Shown here: positions 9,215-18,288 of the stretch, in pieces | Numbering within the stretch: position 1 is the stretch's first letter | Layout: each line of letters starts with the position of its first letter | From: Haloterrigena sp. H1 | GTDB taxonomy: Archaea; Halobacteriota; Halobacteria; Halobacteriales; Natrialbaceae | NCBI RefSeq assembly: GCF_005938085.1 | Contig: NZ_SMZK01000001.1 | Span: 1,426,001-1,490,000, forward strand | DNA length: 64,000 nt | Reading direction: 5' to 3' | Made by a program: the position numbers and the translations under genes | The notes under the pieces: generated by a model | What the model saw: the letters and a program-made list of their open reading frames with translations, nothing else | Told to the model about the DNA's origin: nothing | Database searches by the model: none

Positions 9215-10416
9215 GTCGCGTCGTCTGCGATTCGAATGAGCTCGTTGAGCTTTGCGGTTCGCTCGCCGCCGACGGCACCCGTCTTGATGTAGGGGGCGTC
9301 GGTCGCGACGGCGAGGTGTGCGATCGTTGCGTCTTCGGTCTCGCCCGACCGGTGGGAGACGACCGAGTCGTAGCCGTTCTCGGTCGCGAGCTCGATCGCG
9401 TCGAAGGCGTCCGTCAGCGTCCCGATCTGGTTCGGCTTGATCAGGATGCTGTTGGCCGCGTCGCGATCGATCCCCTCGACGAGACGGTCGGTGTTCGTGA
9501 CGAACAGGTCGTCACCGCAGATCAGCGTCCGATCGCCGACTTTGTCGGTGAGGTCGGCGAAGGCGTCGTAGTCGTCCTCGTCGAGCGGGTCCTCGACGTA
9601 GACGAGGTCGTACTCCTCGACGAGGTCGGCGATGTATTCGATCTGTTCGTCGGTGTCGCGACTCCCGTCGCTGTACTCGTACGTACCCGAGTCGGCGTCG
9701 TACAGCTCCGCGCCGGCGACGTCGAGGCCGAACTTGATCTCGAAGCCGACCTCGTCTTCGACCATCGAAACCGCCTCGTCGACGATCTCGAACGCCTCGC
9801 CGTCGTCGATCGACGGTGCCCACGCGCCCTCGTCGCCCTTACCGCAGGGGACGCCGCGCTCGGACAGCAGGTCCGAGACGGCGGCATGGACGGCCGCGTT
9901 GGCGAAGACGGCGTCTTCGACGCTCGGTGCACCGACGGGTGCCGCCAGGAACTCCTGGATGTCGGTCGCGTCGGCGGCGTGTTCGCCACCGCCGACGACG
10001 TTGCCGAGCGGAATCGGGAACGTTTCGCCACGGAACGTGCCACCGAGGTGCTGGAACAGCGGCGCGCCGAGCACGTCGGCACCGGCCTTCGCGGCGGCCA
10101 TCGAGATGGCGACCGCGCTGTTGGCACCGATCTCCGAGAAGTCGTCGGTGCCGTCGGCGGCGTGCAATGCGGCGTCGACGTCACGCTGGTTGCCCGCGTA
10201 GACCTCGCCGACGAGTCGGGGGACGGCGTGTTCTCGAGCCGCGGCGATCGCCTCGCCCGGCGGTCGCTCGACGGCTTCGTACTCGCCAGTGCTGGCCCCG
10301 CTGGGGGCTGCAGCACGGCCGAACCCGCCGCTTTCGGTCACGACGTCGGCTTCGACGGTCGGGTTGCCTCGCGAGTCGAGGATGCGTCGCAGTCGGATGT
10401 CCGTGATGAGCGTCAT
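9211..10416 (-). CDS. eno: enolase
   Basis: A 401-residue phosphopyruvate hydratase that interconverts 2-phosphoglycerate and phosphoenolpyruvate. Family motifs include [14 protein letters not shown] at the start, the catalytic lysine in [11 protein letters not shown], and [15 protein letters not shown]. The start at 10416 ([13 protein letters not shown]) is supported by a four-base overlap with the rpoK stop; the open frame extends further upstream only as noncoding overlap with rpoK. It sits within an RNA polymerase/ribosome operon, a placement known in haloarchaea. Confidence 0.95.
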   Translation of the reverse strand: MTLITDIRLRRILDSRGNPTVEADVVTESGGFGRAAAPSGASTGEYEAVERPPGEAIAAAREHAVPRLVGEVYAGNQRDVDAALHAADGTDDFSEIGANSAVAISMAAAKAGADVLGAPLFQHLGGTFRGETFPIPLGNVVGGGEHAADATDIQEFLAAPVGAPSVEDAVFANAAVHAAVSDLLSERGVPCGKGDEGAWAPSIDDGEAFEIVDEAVSMVEDEVGFEIKFGLDVAGAELYDADSGTYEYSDGSRDTDEQIEYIADLVEEYDLVYVEDPLDEDDYDAFADLTDKVGDRTLICGDDLFVTNTDRLVEGIDRDAANSILIKPNQIGTLTDAFDAIELATENGYDSVVSHRSGETEDATIAHLAVATDAPYIKTGAVGGERTAKLNELIRIADDAT

Positions 10417-10598
10417 TTTCGGTCGTACCCCCGCTTGACGGTAAACGGTAACACGCCGGCGTCGTACTCCTCGGCGGCGATGAGAATCGGTTCCGTCTGG
10501 TCGGTCTCGATCAACACCGGCGCGCCATAGGAGACCTGTAGCGCTCGCGCGCCGAGGATGCGTGCTTTCTCGTAGCGGTTGTGCTGTTGTTGTTGCAT
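10413..10598 (-). CDS. rpoK: DNA-directed RNA polymerase subunit K (Rpo6)
   Basis: A 61-residue subunit equivalent to eukaryotic RPB6 and bacterial omega. The motif [20 protein letters not shown] is diagnostic. It stabilises assembly of the large polymerase subunits. It overlaps eno by four bases and follows rpoN by two bases. Confidence 0.94.
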   Translation of the reverse strand: MQQQQHNRYEKARILGARALQVSYGAPVLIETDQTEPILIAAEEYDAGVLPFTVKRGYDRK

Positions 10599-10600
10599 TG

Positions 10601-10795
10601 TTACTGGTACGGGGAGACGATGTCGACCAGGTCTTTGTGACTGACGAGCATTCGCCGACAGCAGTAGCGGTCGACGCCGAGCTCGTCGAGGACTTCTTCG
10701 GGGTCTTCGTCGCCCTCGTTGGCTCGTTCGTCGAACTCCTCCCAGTGTTCGCCGACGACGTTACCACAGGTGAAACACCGGACCGGTACCATCAT
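10601..10795 (-). CDS. rpoN: DNA-directed RNA polymerase subunit N (Rpo10)
   Basis: A 64-residue zinc-binding subunit equivalent to RPB10. It carries the CFTCG motif near the N-terminus and the RYCCRRM motif near residue 45, together forming the Cx2C/CC zinc site. The start could be either of two adjacent methionines (10795 or 10792). rpsI ends 12 bases upstream. Confidence 0.94.
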   Translation of the reverse strand: MMVPVRCFTCGNVVGEHWEEFDERANEGDEDPEEVLDELGVDRYCCRRMLVSHKDLVDIVSPYQ

Positions 10796-10807
10796 GCCTG
10801 AATCACC

Positions 10808-11206
10808 TTAGCGGTAGGACTTCTGGTAGCGCGCCCGAGCGCCCGGGCCGCCCCATTTCTTGGGTTCGGACTGGCGAACGTCGTTGACCAGCAGCGACCG
10901 GTCGAACTCCATGAACGCGTCACGGAGTTCGGCGTCGTTCGTGTGCTGGACGATGCCGCGTGCGATGGCGGTGCGGACGGCGTCTGCCTGGCCGCTGATG
11001 CCGCCACCCTCGACGCGAACGTCGATGTCCATCTCACTACGCAGGTCCTCGCCGACGATGCGGAACGGCTCGAGCATCTTGAGCCGGGACATCTCGGGTT
11101 CGACCAGTTCGACGGGCTGGGAGTTGATTCGAACGCGACCCTCGCCCTCGTGGACCGTCGCTCGCGCGACGGCCGTCTTTTTCTTGCCACTCGTGTTGGT
11201 TACCAT
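10808..11206 (-). CDS. rpsI: 30S ribosomal protein uS9
   Basis: A 132-residue S9 protein ending in the conserved RARYQKSYR tail, which reaches the P-site t[15 protein letters not shown] at the N-terminus and [19 protein letters not shown] in the middle are family hallmarks. Its start overlaps the rplM end by seven bases. Confidence 0.95.
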   Translation of the reverse strand: MVTNTSGKKKTAVARATVHEGEGRVRINSQPVELVEPEMSRLKMLEPFRIVGEDLRSEMDIDVRVEGGGISGQADAVRTAIARGIVQHTNDAELRDAFMEFDRSLLVNDVRQSEPKKWGGPGARARYQKSYR

Positions 11207-11649
11207 GTGACGTTAGCACCTAACTGTTCGGACACTTCGTGTAGGTGGACGAAGCGGATGTTCGATAGGCGATCCAGCGACGTTCCCTCGAGCACTTCCG
11301 AGTCGCGGTCGTCGTCGTGCTCGTAGGGGTTGCCGACGTAGACGCGGACGCTGTCGAGCGCTTCGCGGCCGCGTGGTTTCTTGTACGGCAGCATGCCGCG
11401 GACGGACCGCTTGAAGATCGTGTCCGGTCGTCGCGGGTAGTACGGCCCTCTGTCGGAGCCGAGCTGCAGTCGCGTGCGGTACGTCTCGAAGATGTCTTCT
11501 TTGTCGCCGGTGATGACCGCGTCCTCGGCGTTGACGATCGCGACGCGTTCGCCGTCCAGCGCGCGCTGGGCGACTTCGCTGGCGACGCGACCGAGGATGC
11601 AGTCACTGGCGTCGACGACGGTATCGGCGTCGAACTCTGCGAGACTCAT
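11200..11649 (-). CDS. rplM: 50S ribosomal protein uL13
   Basis: A 149-residue L13 protein. [21 protein letters not shown] at the N-terminus and the central [17 protein letters not shown] stretch are diagnostic. It overlaps the rpl18e stop by four bases and the rpsI start by seven, so translation of the three is likely coupled. Confidence 0.95.
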   Translation of the reverse strand: MSLAEFDADTVVDASDCILGRVASEVAQRALDGERVAIVNAEDAVITGDKEDIFETYRTRLQLGSDRGPYYPRRPDTIFKRSVRGMLPYKKPRGREALDSVRVYVGNPYEHDDDRDSEVLEGTSLDRLSNIRFVHLHEVSEQLGANVTW

Positions 11650-11999
11650 CGAATCACCCGGACGTCGGAGCCTTCTGGGTTCTCTTCGAGCGCTTGCTCG
11701 AGCGGTACCGGTTCGCCGACCTGTTCGATCTTCGTCTCTGCGGACGAAGAGAAGTTGACGGCGGCGACGGTGACGTTTTTCTGTAGTGCGCCGGAGCCCA
11801 GCACTTTGCCGGGAACGACGACAGTCTCTTCTTCGCGTGCGTACCGCTCGATGCGGCCCAGGTTCACCTCAGCGTGGGTGCGCCGGGGCTTCTCGAGTCG
11901 ATCCGCAACGTCTCGCCAGACGTCGGCGTCCGCTTCGCGGGACGTCGACTTCAGCTCGGCGATGAGATCGGTGAGCCTCGGATTGGTCTTGCTACTCAT
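11646..11999 (-). CDS. rpl18e: 50S ribosomal protein eL18 (L18e)
   Basis: A 117-residue archaeal/eukaryotic-type ribosomal protein. [14 protein letters not shown] opens the protein, and [14 protein letters not shown] is the conserved core. The start at 11999 (MSSKTN) is preferred over an upstream ATG at 12020, which adds only seven unlike residues. The operon break before it contains tRNA-Leu. Confidence 0.93.
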   Translation of the reverse strand: MSSKTNPRLTDLIAELKSTSREADADVWRDVADRLEKPRRTHAEVNLGRIERYAREEETVVVPGKVLGSGALQKNVTVAAVNFSSSAETKIEQVGEPVPLEQALEENPEGSDVRVIR

Positions 12000-12083
12000 T
12001 GGTTTCCTCCAAATCTGCAACTGCTGGCACGTCGACGAGACACGCTTGTGTCGTCGACGGTGGAATCGATTCGTGAGAAGTGA

Positions 12084-12168
12084 TGCAGGGAGCAGGATTT
12101 GAACCTGCGGACTCCTACGAGACAGCGCCCTGAACGCTGCGCCGTTGGCCTGACTTGGCTATCCCTGC
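12084..12168 (-). tRNA. tRNA-Leu (anticodon CAG)
   Basis: An 85-base tRNA read on the minus strand. The acceptor GCAGGGA pairs with TCCCTGC, followed by discriminator A. The T-arm GCAGGTTCAAATCCTGC is clear. The anticodon loop sits on the GCGTT/GGCGC arm with CAG in the centre, and a long variable arm is present, as expected for leucine. CCA is not encoded. It lies between rpoD and rpl18e on the same strand and so is embedded in the ribosomal protein block. Confidence 0.93.
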
Positions 12169-12297
12169 TCGCACTTCCACATATCCGTCGCCCCTTCAAA
12201 CCCCTTTCGATTCCAGTGGACGAGCGATCGCCGATCTCGTCGCTCACGGCGTCGGCGAACGGCGCGTCCTGTTCGGGTCGGGGGCGTCGGTTCATAT

Positions 12298-13047
12298 CTA
12301 TAGCTGTACTGCGTCCTCGAGTTCGGTCGCACGAGCCGCGATCGTCTCTGCGGCTCGCGTGACCAGCTCGTCGACGGTAAAGGAGCCGTCAGTCTCCACG
12401 TGGAAGACGAAGGCGTTGGGCACGTCCTCGACCCGGACCTGCTTGCCAGGGTATCGGTTCGAGAGGTCGTGATCGAACTCGCTTGTCGAGACGAGCTCGC
12501 CGTCGTCTTCGATCACACCGCGGATGATCCGGCTCTCTTGCTCTTCGAACTCGGGGAGATCACCGTCGACCTCCACGCGCTGGAGGTGTCGGTAGCCGAC
12601 CGCGACCCCACCCTGATGTTTGGCGTGGTCTTTCCCGCGGTCGATGACGGCGTCGGCCTCGGCCTCGAGGCGCTGGCCGTCTTTGAGTTCGATGATCGGG
12701 ACGTTCTCGTCGGCTGGCTGGACGAGCTCGTCGCTCGAGACGAGGTCGCCGGAGTAGGCGGTGGCCGGCCCTTCGACGTCGATCGAGAGCGTGACGGTGT
12801 CGTCCTCGGCGAACTCGCCGACCGGTGGCGTCGTCAGTGGGACGAGCCCGAGTCGGAGCGCGAGTTGCTCGTCGAACATGACCGACGAGTTCTCGACGAA
12901 CCGGACGGTGTCGATTGCCATGGTCGGCACGTCGGCGACCATCGCGCGACGGATGCCGTTGGCGAACGCGGGTGTCACGCCGCGAACGAGGAATCGTGCC
13001 TCACGATCCTCGCGTTCGACGAACTCGACGTCGTACTCCTCTGTCAT
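12298..13047 (-). CDS. rpoD: DNA-directed RNA polymerase subunit D (Rpo3)
   Basis: A 249-residue subunit equivalent to RPB3 and alpha. [20 protein letters not shown] near residue 25 is the dimerisation/assembly signature, and [13 protein letters not shown] lies in the middle. No cysteine appears in the protein, so the 4Fe-4S cluster that some archaeal Rpo3 proteins carry is absent, as usual in haloarchaea. It follows rpsK by three bases and is followed by tRNA-Leu. Confidence 0.95.
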   Translation of the reverse strand: MTEEYDVEFVEREDREARFLVRGVTPAFANGIRRAMVADVPTMAIDTVRFVENSSVMFDEQLALRLGLVPLTTPPVGEFAEDDTVTLSIDVEGPATAYSGDLVSSDELVQPADENVPIIELKDGQRLEAEADAVIDRGKDHAKHQGGVAVGYRHLQRVEVDGDLPEFEEQESRIIRGVIEDDGELVSTSEFDHDLSNRYPGKQVRVEDVPNAFVFHVETDGSFTVDELVTRAAETIAARATELEDAVQL

Positions 13048-13050
13048 GAT

Positions 13051-13440
13051 CTAGTAGCCGCCCTTGCCTTTCGGTGCGCGCGATCCGTCGTGTGGGATCG
13101 GCGTGACGTCCTCGATGCGCCCGATTTCGATGCCCGAGCGTGCGAGCGCGCGGATCGTCGCCTGCGCGCCGGGACCGGGGGACTTCTGGAGGTTGCCGCC
13201 GGGGCCACGCACGCGAACGTGCAGGCCCGTGATGCCGGCCGCTTTGACCTCTTCGGCGATGGACTCGGCCATCTGCATGGCCGCGTACGGCGACGCTTCG
13301 TCGCGGTTCTGTTTGACCGCCGTCCCACCGGAGGACTTGGCGATCGTCTCCGCGCCCGTGAGGTCGGTCACGGTCATGACGGTGTTGTTAAACGATGCGT
13401 GCACGTGGGCGATGCCCCACTTGTCGTCGTCCTGGCTCAT
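13051..13440 (-). CDS. rpsK: 30S ribosomal protein uS11
   Basis: A 129-residue S11 protein. [20 protein letters not shown] at the N-terminus, the [20 protein letters not shown] core and the C-terminal [19 protein letters not shown] are diagnostic. It lies three bases after rpsD and three before rpoD. Confidence 0.96.
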   Translation of the reverse strand: MSQDDDKWGIAHVHASFNNTVMTVTDLTGAETIAKSSGGTAVKQNRDEASPYAAMQMAESIAEEVKAAGITGLHVRVRGPGGNLQKSPGPGAQATIRALARSGIEIGRIEDVTPIPHDGSRAPKGKGGY

Positions 13441-13443
13441 GGT

Positions 13444-13965
13444 TTACTGACCCTCCGCGCGTTCGGGGTGAAGTTCGTCCGCGAGCGGACTGTTCTCGTC
13501 GAAGGCCACCAGGTCCTCTTCGTCGACGTCGACGACGTAAGAGGGAACGCTGTGGCGCTGACCGTCGACCACGATGTGGCCGTGGCTGATGAACTGACGG
13601 GCCTGCTGGGTCGTGTTCGCCAGTCCGGATCGGTAGACGACCGTCTGCAGTCGGCGCTCTAAGACGTCCTCGATCTCGAGCGACAGGACGTCGCCGAGTT
13701 CGTCGGTTTCGTTGAGGATGCCGACGCGCTTGAGCCGGCCGAGGAACTCCTCGGAGCGGCGGATGACGGTTTCGTCGTCCTGGGCCTGGCCGAGCAGGTC
13801 ACGAGCCTCGCGCCGGTAGGAGCGAAGCTCGGACTGGGCACGCCAGAGTTCTTCCTTGTTCTTGAGGCCGTAGCGGTCGACAAGGGAGTGTTCGGAGGCG
13901 ATGCGCTCACCCTGGTAGGGGTGATTCGGCGTCTCGTACTGCTTGGTGTCGGTGCCGAGTGGCAT
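13444..13965 (-). CDS. rpsD: 30S ribosomal protein uS4
   Basis: A 173-residue archaeal S4. The S4 RNA-binding domain is seen around residues 105-155 ([20 protein letters not shown], then [13 protein letters not shown]). It is shorter than bacterial S4 because archaeal forms lack the zinc-binding N-terminus. Its ATG overlaps the rpsM stop by one base. Confidence 0.95.
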   Translation of the reverse strand: MPLGTDTKQYETPNHPYQGERIASEHSLVDRYGLKNKEELWRAQSELRSYRREARDLLGQAQDDETVIRRSEEFLGRLKRVGILNETDELGDVLSLEIEDVLERRLQTVVYRSGLANTTQQARQFISHGHIVVDGQRHSVPSYVVDVDEEDLVAFDENSPLADELHPERAEGQ

Positions 13966-14486
13966 TATTCGCCCTCACCCTCTTCGGCGGCCTCTTCGGC
14001 CTGTTCTTCGCGGATCTCTTCGACGTTGACCCCGATGGTGCCCTCCGTACGACCGGTGGACTTGGTGCGCTGCCCGCGGACCTTCTGGCCGCGCTTGTGG
14101 CGAGTGCCCTTGTAGGAGTCGATCATCTTCATCCGGTTGATGTCGTGCTGTCGAGTCAACTGAAGATCGTTGCCGATCTCGTGGGTCGTTTCGCCGGTGT
14201 AGAAGTCCGACTGGCGGTTGTTGAGCCAGTCAGGTACTTCGTTGGCGTAGTTCTCGACGACCTCGACGACCTCGTCGATGACGTCGTCGTCGAGTCGGCC
14301 GAACGTCGCCGTTCGGTCGACACCCGCTTCCTCAGCGATGAGCCGGGCGGTCCGTCGACCGATCCCGTTCATCTCCGAGAGCGAGCGCTCGACGGACTTC
14401 GTCCCATCGAGGTCGGTTTGCCCGATGCGGACGAAGTAACGGAGATCTTCGTCGTCTTCTTGTTCTTGAGGTTCTTCCGCGCTCAT
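13965..14486 (-). CDS. rpsM: 30S ribosomal protein uS13
   Basis: A 173-residue S13 protein and first gene of the rpsM-rpsD-rpsK-rpoD series. [18 protein letters not shown] at residues 14-31 and the [20 protein letters not shown] stretch near the C-terminus are diagnostic. An acidic tail of about 20 residues follows. tRNA-Ser lies 73 bases upstream on the same strand. Confidence 0.95.
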   Translation of the reverse strand: MSAEEPQEQEDDEDLRYFVRIGQTDLDGTKSVERSLSEMNGIGRRTARLIAEEAGVDRTATFGRLDDDVIDEVVEVVENYANEVPDWLNNRQSDFYTGETTHEIGNDLQLTRQHDINRMKMIDSYKGTRHKRGQKVRGQRTKSTGRTEGTIGVNVEEIREEQAEEAAEEGEGE

Positions 14487-14559
14487 GATGTCGTGTATCT
14501 GTCTCTAGTCTGCGTGCGGTGCAAATCGACTGGCGGGAAAACGCCAGCGAAGGTTCCGA

Positions 14560-14642
14560 CGTTGTGGCGGGGATTCGAACCCCGGAGGCTTGACGCCACA
14601 TGGTTAGCAACCATGCGCCTTGGGCCGCTTGGCTACCACAAC
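14560..14642 (-). tRNA. tRNA-Ser (anticodon GCT)
   Basis: An 83-base tRNA on the minus strand. Acceptor GTTGTGG pairs with CCACAAC, followed by discriminator G. The anticodon arm GCATGGTT-GCT-AACCATG places GCT in the loop, the variable arm is long, as in serine tRNAs, and the T-arm is CGGGGTTCGAATCCCCG. An AT-rich CTTAAGTATT box lies 80-90 bases upstream (about 14722-14733). It precedes rpsM. Confidence 0.93.
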
Positions 14643-14831
14643 ACGGTCGGTCTATCGTCGCCCTCTCGGACTCGGGGATCGCTCCCCTACACGTATTGCA
14701 CTCGCTCCTACCCCCGTCGAATACTTAAGGGCAACGAAAGACAGCGGCAGGTTATGTCACTCTCTCACACCAATTTCATGCTCGAGTCGATACCTCACGA
14801 TCCCCACTTTGACTACCGCTGTGGTGAGAAC

Positions 14832-15803
14832 TCAGACCCCAGCGTACTCCTCGATATACTTCTCGTTTATCTCCCACTCTCCCTCCTCGTTTTGTACCAT
14901 GTACTCACCGTAGTATGGCACCCGATTCGCGACGACCTCGCGAAACGCCTCGCGGATCTCGGATGTGGTCATCTCGCCCATCGATCTGAGATCGTCGTTG
15001 CGGTTGAGACAACCCTTCAGGTATCCCTCGTGGGTGACCCGAACCCGGTGGCAGTTCGCACAGAACGTCGGGTTCTCGACGGGATCGACGATCTCGACCA
15101 TTCCGCCGTTGACCCAGTACCGTTTCCGGTCGTGCATCGCCCGGTGTTCGATCTCGTCGGCCTGCTCGGCCAGCCAGCCGTGGACCCGTTCGATCTCGAT
15201 GTTCCACTCCGGCTTGCCCGTCAGCTCGGGCATGTACTCGATCAACTGCAGTTGGAGCCCGTCGTTCTCGGCGACGTGGTCGACCATCTCCGGGACGTAG
15301 CCCGCCGTGTGCTCGAAGACGACCATGTTGAGTTTGACCGGGTCCAGTCCTGCCTGGAGCGCCGCCTCGACGCCCTCGATGACCTTCTCGTACGCGCCAC
15401 TCTTCGTGATCTCGGCGAAGTCCGCTGGATCGAGCGCGTCCTGGGAGACGTTGACCCGCTCTAAGCCAGCGTCCACGAGGCCCTCGGCGCGGCCGGGGAG
15501 AAAGGAGCCGTTCGTGGTCAGCGAGACTTCCATTTGATCCGGTGTGCGTGCGATGATCTCTTCTAAATCCTGTCGGAGCAGTGGCTCGCCACCGGTGAAC
15601 TTGACCGCCTCGACGTCGAACTCGGCAGCGACCTCGAGAAAGCGGACGATGTCGTCGGTGTCCATCTCGTTGTCCGCCGGCTCCATCGGCCCACGGGTAT
15701 CGCCTAACCCTTCGTTGTGACAGTAGACACAGTCGAAATTACACCGATCGGTGAGGGAGACGCGGACACCAGTGACCTCCCGTCCGAACTCGTCGGCGAG
15801 CAT
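14832..15803 (-). CDS. moaA: GTP 3',8-cyclase MoaA (molybdenum cofactor synthesis)
   Basis: A 323-residue radical SAM enzyme catalysing the first step of molybdopterin synthesis. The N-terminal cluster motif CNFDCVYC is at residues 21-28 and [11 protein letters not shown] follows. The C-terminal second cluster uses [19 protein letters not shown] (Cx2Cx13C). The usual SLDTL/SLDAL segment reads SQDALD here. A CTTAAG box at 15828-15833 lies about 27 bases before the ATG, so the transcript is probably leaderless. No other moa gene is nearby. Confidence 0.94.
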   Translation of the reverse strand: MLADEFGREVTGVRVSLTDRCNFDCVYCHNEGLGDTRGPMEPADNEMDTDDIVRFLEVAAEFDVEAVKFTGGEPLLRQDLEEIIARTPDQMEVSLTTNGSFLPGRAEGLVDAGLERVNVSQDALDPADFAEITKSGAYEKVIEGVEAALQAGLDPVKLNMVVFEHTAGYVPEMVDHVAENDGLQLQLIEYMPELTGKPEWNIEIERVHGWLAEQADEIEHRAMHDRKRYWVNGGMVEIVDPVENPTFCANCHRVRVTHEGYLKGCLNRNDDLRSMGEMTTSEIREAFREVVANRVPYYGEYMVQNEEGEWEINEKYIEEYAGV

Positions 15804-16109
15804 GCTACTCGGTTACATTCGAATCCGCTTAAGTGCGCCGGCGTGTTCGGGATCTCGTAACCGATTTTGGTTGCAGGAACGTGCGGACATTGCCGGTCGG
15901 TCGTGTGGGATGCTCAGCCCCAGTATCATGTCGCTCCGTGTGGCTCTCATTGGCATGAGCACCATCGCGGACTCGCCGTCCCTGCCACTGAGGTCGCACT
16001 CCGTGACACGCTCGCTCGAGGAACTCGTCGCTCTCGATGAGCTGTCGTGACGGCCAATTCGGGAGCAAACCGGCAGAAGACCTACCTCGCCCACGTTCGA
16101 AGCCGACGT
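15804..16109. other. moaA upstream region without a gene
   Basis: A 306-base stretch. It contains the moaA core promoter at its left end. No reading frame with haloarchaeal acidic composition is present on either strand, and no long inverted repeat was noticed. Confidence 0.5.
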
Positions 16110-16331
16110 ATGGACGAGGATATGCTCACAGACCAGCGTCGGCTCGTCGAGCTCATCGAAGCCGAGGGGTGGGACGTCACCGACCTCGAGCTTTCGGCGT
16201 ACGACAGCCCGTGGGCCGACGAAGACGACCCCGAGGCGACGGTGACGATTACGGCGCGAAAACCCTACGAGGGAGAGTCGACTGGGGACGAGGACGACGG
16301 CGACGACGAGAACCCGTTCCGGCTGAAGTAA
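16110..16331 (+). CDS. small acidic haloarchaeal protein, function unknown
   Basis: A 73-residue protein, starting at ATG 16110 (MDEDMLTDQRR); ATG 16122 is an alternative. The first half looks like a compact alpha/beta fold with LVELIEAEGWDVTDLEL, then VTITARKPY, followed by an Asp/Glu/Gly-rich tail ending in NPFRLK. The composition is clearly haloarchaeal, which supports real coding. No motif indicates a function. It stands alone, 158 bases before the flavin reductase operon. Confidence 0.62.
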   Translation: MDEDMLTDQRRLVELIEAEGWDVTDLELSAYDSPWADEDDPEATVTITARKPYEGESTGDEDDGDDENPFRLK

Positions 16332-16427
16332 CTGCCCGGGATCGGTGGCTATGGGCGTTCGATCAGACTCGCGGTCGGACAGCGCGAGCCGAGTCGGTCG
16401 GCCTTCAACACGACGCGTTATTCCTGA

Positions 16428-16437
16428 TTTTATATAA
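16428..16437 (+). promoter_or_regulatory. TATA element of the 16490 operon
   Basis: TTTTATATAA is a strong archaeal TATA box. It predicts transcription start near 16460, about 30 bases before the flavin reductase ATG. The palindrome at 16465-16483 would begin just after that start. Confidence 0.6.
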
Positions 16438-16464
16438 TTAACAAAACCAGTATGGGGTGTGGGT

Positions 16465-16483
16465 GTCTATGTAACCCATAGAC
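16465..16483. promoter_or_regulatory. palindromic operator or leader hairpin before flavin reductase operon
   Basis: GTCTATG and CATAGAC are perfect 7-base arms around the spacer TAACC. The site lies between the predicted transcription start and the ATG at 16490, with only seven bases left before the start codon. This suits a repressor operator or a hairpin that controls access to the start. Confidence 0.6.
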
Positions 16484-16489
16484 AACTGA

Positions 16490-17095
16490 ATGACTCTCTC
16501 GAACGATCCCGACCTCGTCACGCTGCAGCCGGATCAATCGTTCTTCGAGACGCTGTATACGGCGGCACCGCTGGTGATCGTCGGGACGCGTGACGAAGAT
16601 GGCTCGGACGACTTGGCCCCGAAACACATGGCGATCCCGCTGGGCTGGGCGGACCAGTTCGGGTTCATCTGTACGCCCGAGCACGGAACGTACCGGAACG
16701 TCGAGCGGACGGAGGCGTTCACCGTGAGCTATCCTCGGCCCGACGACATCCTCGACGCCAGCCTCGCCGCGGCACCCCGGACCGCCGAGGGCGATAAACC
16801 CTCGCTGACCGAAATCGACACGGTCGACGCCGACGCCGTCGACGCGCCCGCCGTGGCTGGTGCCTACGGCGTCCTCGAGTGCGAACTCGACCGGATCGTC
16901 GAGTTCGACGACGGCGAACTCGTCGCCGGCACGGTCGTCGGCAAACACGTCCATACCGACGCCTACCGAAGCGACGACATCGAGCCCGAAACGCTGCTCG
17001 AGCAGGCCCCGGTGTTGGCACACCTCTATCCCGATCGGTTCGCCGCGATCAACGAAAGCCAGGCGTTCCCGTTCCCGGAGGGCTTCGAGCGATGA
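16490..17095 (+). CDS. flavin reductase-like FMN-binding split-barrel protein
   Basis: A 201-residue protein of the flavin reductase/FMN-binding split-barrel family. The segments LVIVGTRDEDGSDDLAPKHM and FICTPEHGTYRNVERTEAFTVSYP near the N-terminus match the flavin-binding strands of this family. Members reduce flavins with NAD(P)H or act as oxidoreductases with bound FMN; the substrate is unknown. Its stop overlaps the ATG of the M20 peptidase by four bases, so the two are coupled. The operon is preceded by the palindrome at 16465-16483. Confidence 0.82.
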   Translation: MTLSNDPDLVTLQPDQSFFETLYTAAPLVIVGTRDEDGSDDLAPKHMAIPLGWADQFGFICTPEHGTYRNVERTEAFTVSYPRPDDILDASLAAAPRTAEGDKPSLTEIDTVDADAVDAPAVAGAYGVLECELDRIVEFDDGELVAGTVVGKHVHTDAYRSDDIEPETLLEQAPVLAHLYPDRFAAINESQAFPFPEGFER

Positions 17096-18282
17096 CCGCC
17101 TCGGAACCGGAACCGGAATCCACCGCCGAACAGCGGATGCAAGAGTGGGCACACGCACATCGTGAGGGCCTGTCGCAGTACCTCCTCGAACTGGTCGAGA
17201 TGGAGACGCCCACGGAGAACCCCGAGACGTTCGACAACTTCTTCGAGCGGCTGGCGAGTGACCTCCGCGATGTCGGGCTGGAGACCGACCGCGTTCCGGG
17301 CGACGAGACCGGTGGCCGGCTCGAGGCGTGGACGCCGGGCCGAGACGACGACGAGATCCAGCTCGTGATCGGGCACGCGGACACCGTCTGGCCGCTCGGC
17401 ACCGTCGACGACGACCCACCCGAAATTCGCGACGATATCCTCGAGGGTCCGGGCGCGCTCGACATGAAAGGCGGCCTGACGCAGGTCGTCTTCGCGCTTC
17501 GGGCCCTCGACGACCTCTCGCTCGAGCCGTCGCTGCCGGTTCACGTCCTCGTCTCGAGCGACGAAGAGATCGGGAGCCCCGAATCCAAGTCCCGGATCAT
17601 CGACCTCGCAAAGCGGGCAAACCGCGTGTTCGTCCTCGAGCCCGCCAGCGGCCCGGAGGGCAAGATCAAGACCGCACGGAAGGCGGTCGGTCACTTCACG
17701 GTCACGATCGAGGGGAAGGCCGCCCACGCCGGACTCGAGCCCGAAGAGGGAGCCAGCGCGACGGAGGAACTCGGCACCGTCATCCATCGGCTCCACGAAC
17801 TCACCGATATCGACTCGGGCGTCACCGTCAACGTCGGGCAGGTGGAAGCGGGGCTGCGCTCGAACGTCGTTGCGCCGAACGCACGGGCCGAAGTCGATGT
17901 GCGCGCACCCACTGACGAGGCAGCCGAGGCCGTCTCGGCGGAGATTCGATCGCTCGAGGCCACGACACCGGGAACCGAACTGTCGATCGACGGTGGGTTC
18001 GGGCGACCGCCAATGGAACCGACGGCGGGCAATCGCTTGCTCTGGGAGCGTGTCCAGACGCTCGGAGACCGACTCGGACTCACGCTCGAGGGCACGCACT
18101 CGGGTGGTGCGAGCGACGGGAACGACGCCAGCCAGCACGCGCCTACGATCGACGGGTTCGGCGCGGTCGGCGACGGCGCCCACCAGACCTACGAGTACGT
18201 CGATCTCGAGGCACTCGTCGACCGAGTCTCGCTGCTTGCCGCCTGTTTGCACGACGAACCGCTTCCAACCGACCACAATTAG
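17092..18282 (+). CDS. M20 family metallopeptidase (glutamate carboxypeptidase-like)
   Basis: A 396-residue M20 dinuclear zinc hydrolase most like carboxypeptidase G2. The metal and catalytic set is complete: H in GHADTVWPLGT, D in GPGALDMKGG, the EE pair in SSDEEIGSPES, E in VLEPASGPEG, and a C-terminal H in THSGGASDGN. The peptidase domain is interrupted by the usual dimerisation domain (residues about 200-310). The family removes C-terminal glutamate or deacylates N-acyl amino acids; which applies here is unclear. The start is ATG 17092, overlapping the flavin reductase stop. A P-loop protein follows six bases later. Confidence 0.88.
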   Translation: MTASEPEPESTAEQRMQEWAHAHREGLSQYLLELVEMETPTENPETFDNFFERLASDLRDVGLETDRVPGDETGGRLEAWTPGRDDDEIQLVIGHADTVWPLGTVDDDPPEIRDDILEGPGALDMKGGLTQVVFALRALDDLSLEPSLPVHVLVSSDEEIGSPESKSRIIDLAKRANRVFVLEPASGPEGKIKTARKAVGHFTVTIEGKAAHAGLEPEEGASATEELGTVIHRLHELTDIDSGVTVNVGQVEAGLRSNVVAPNARAEVDVRAPTDEAAEAVSAEIRSLEATTPGTELSIDGGFGRPPMEPTAGNRLLWERVQTLGDRLGLTLEGTHSGGASDGNDASQHAPTIDGFGAVGDGAHQTYEYVDLEALVDRVSLLAACLHDEPLPTDHN

Positions 18283-18288
18283 TTACGC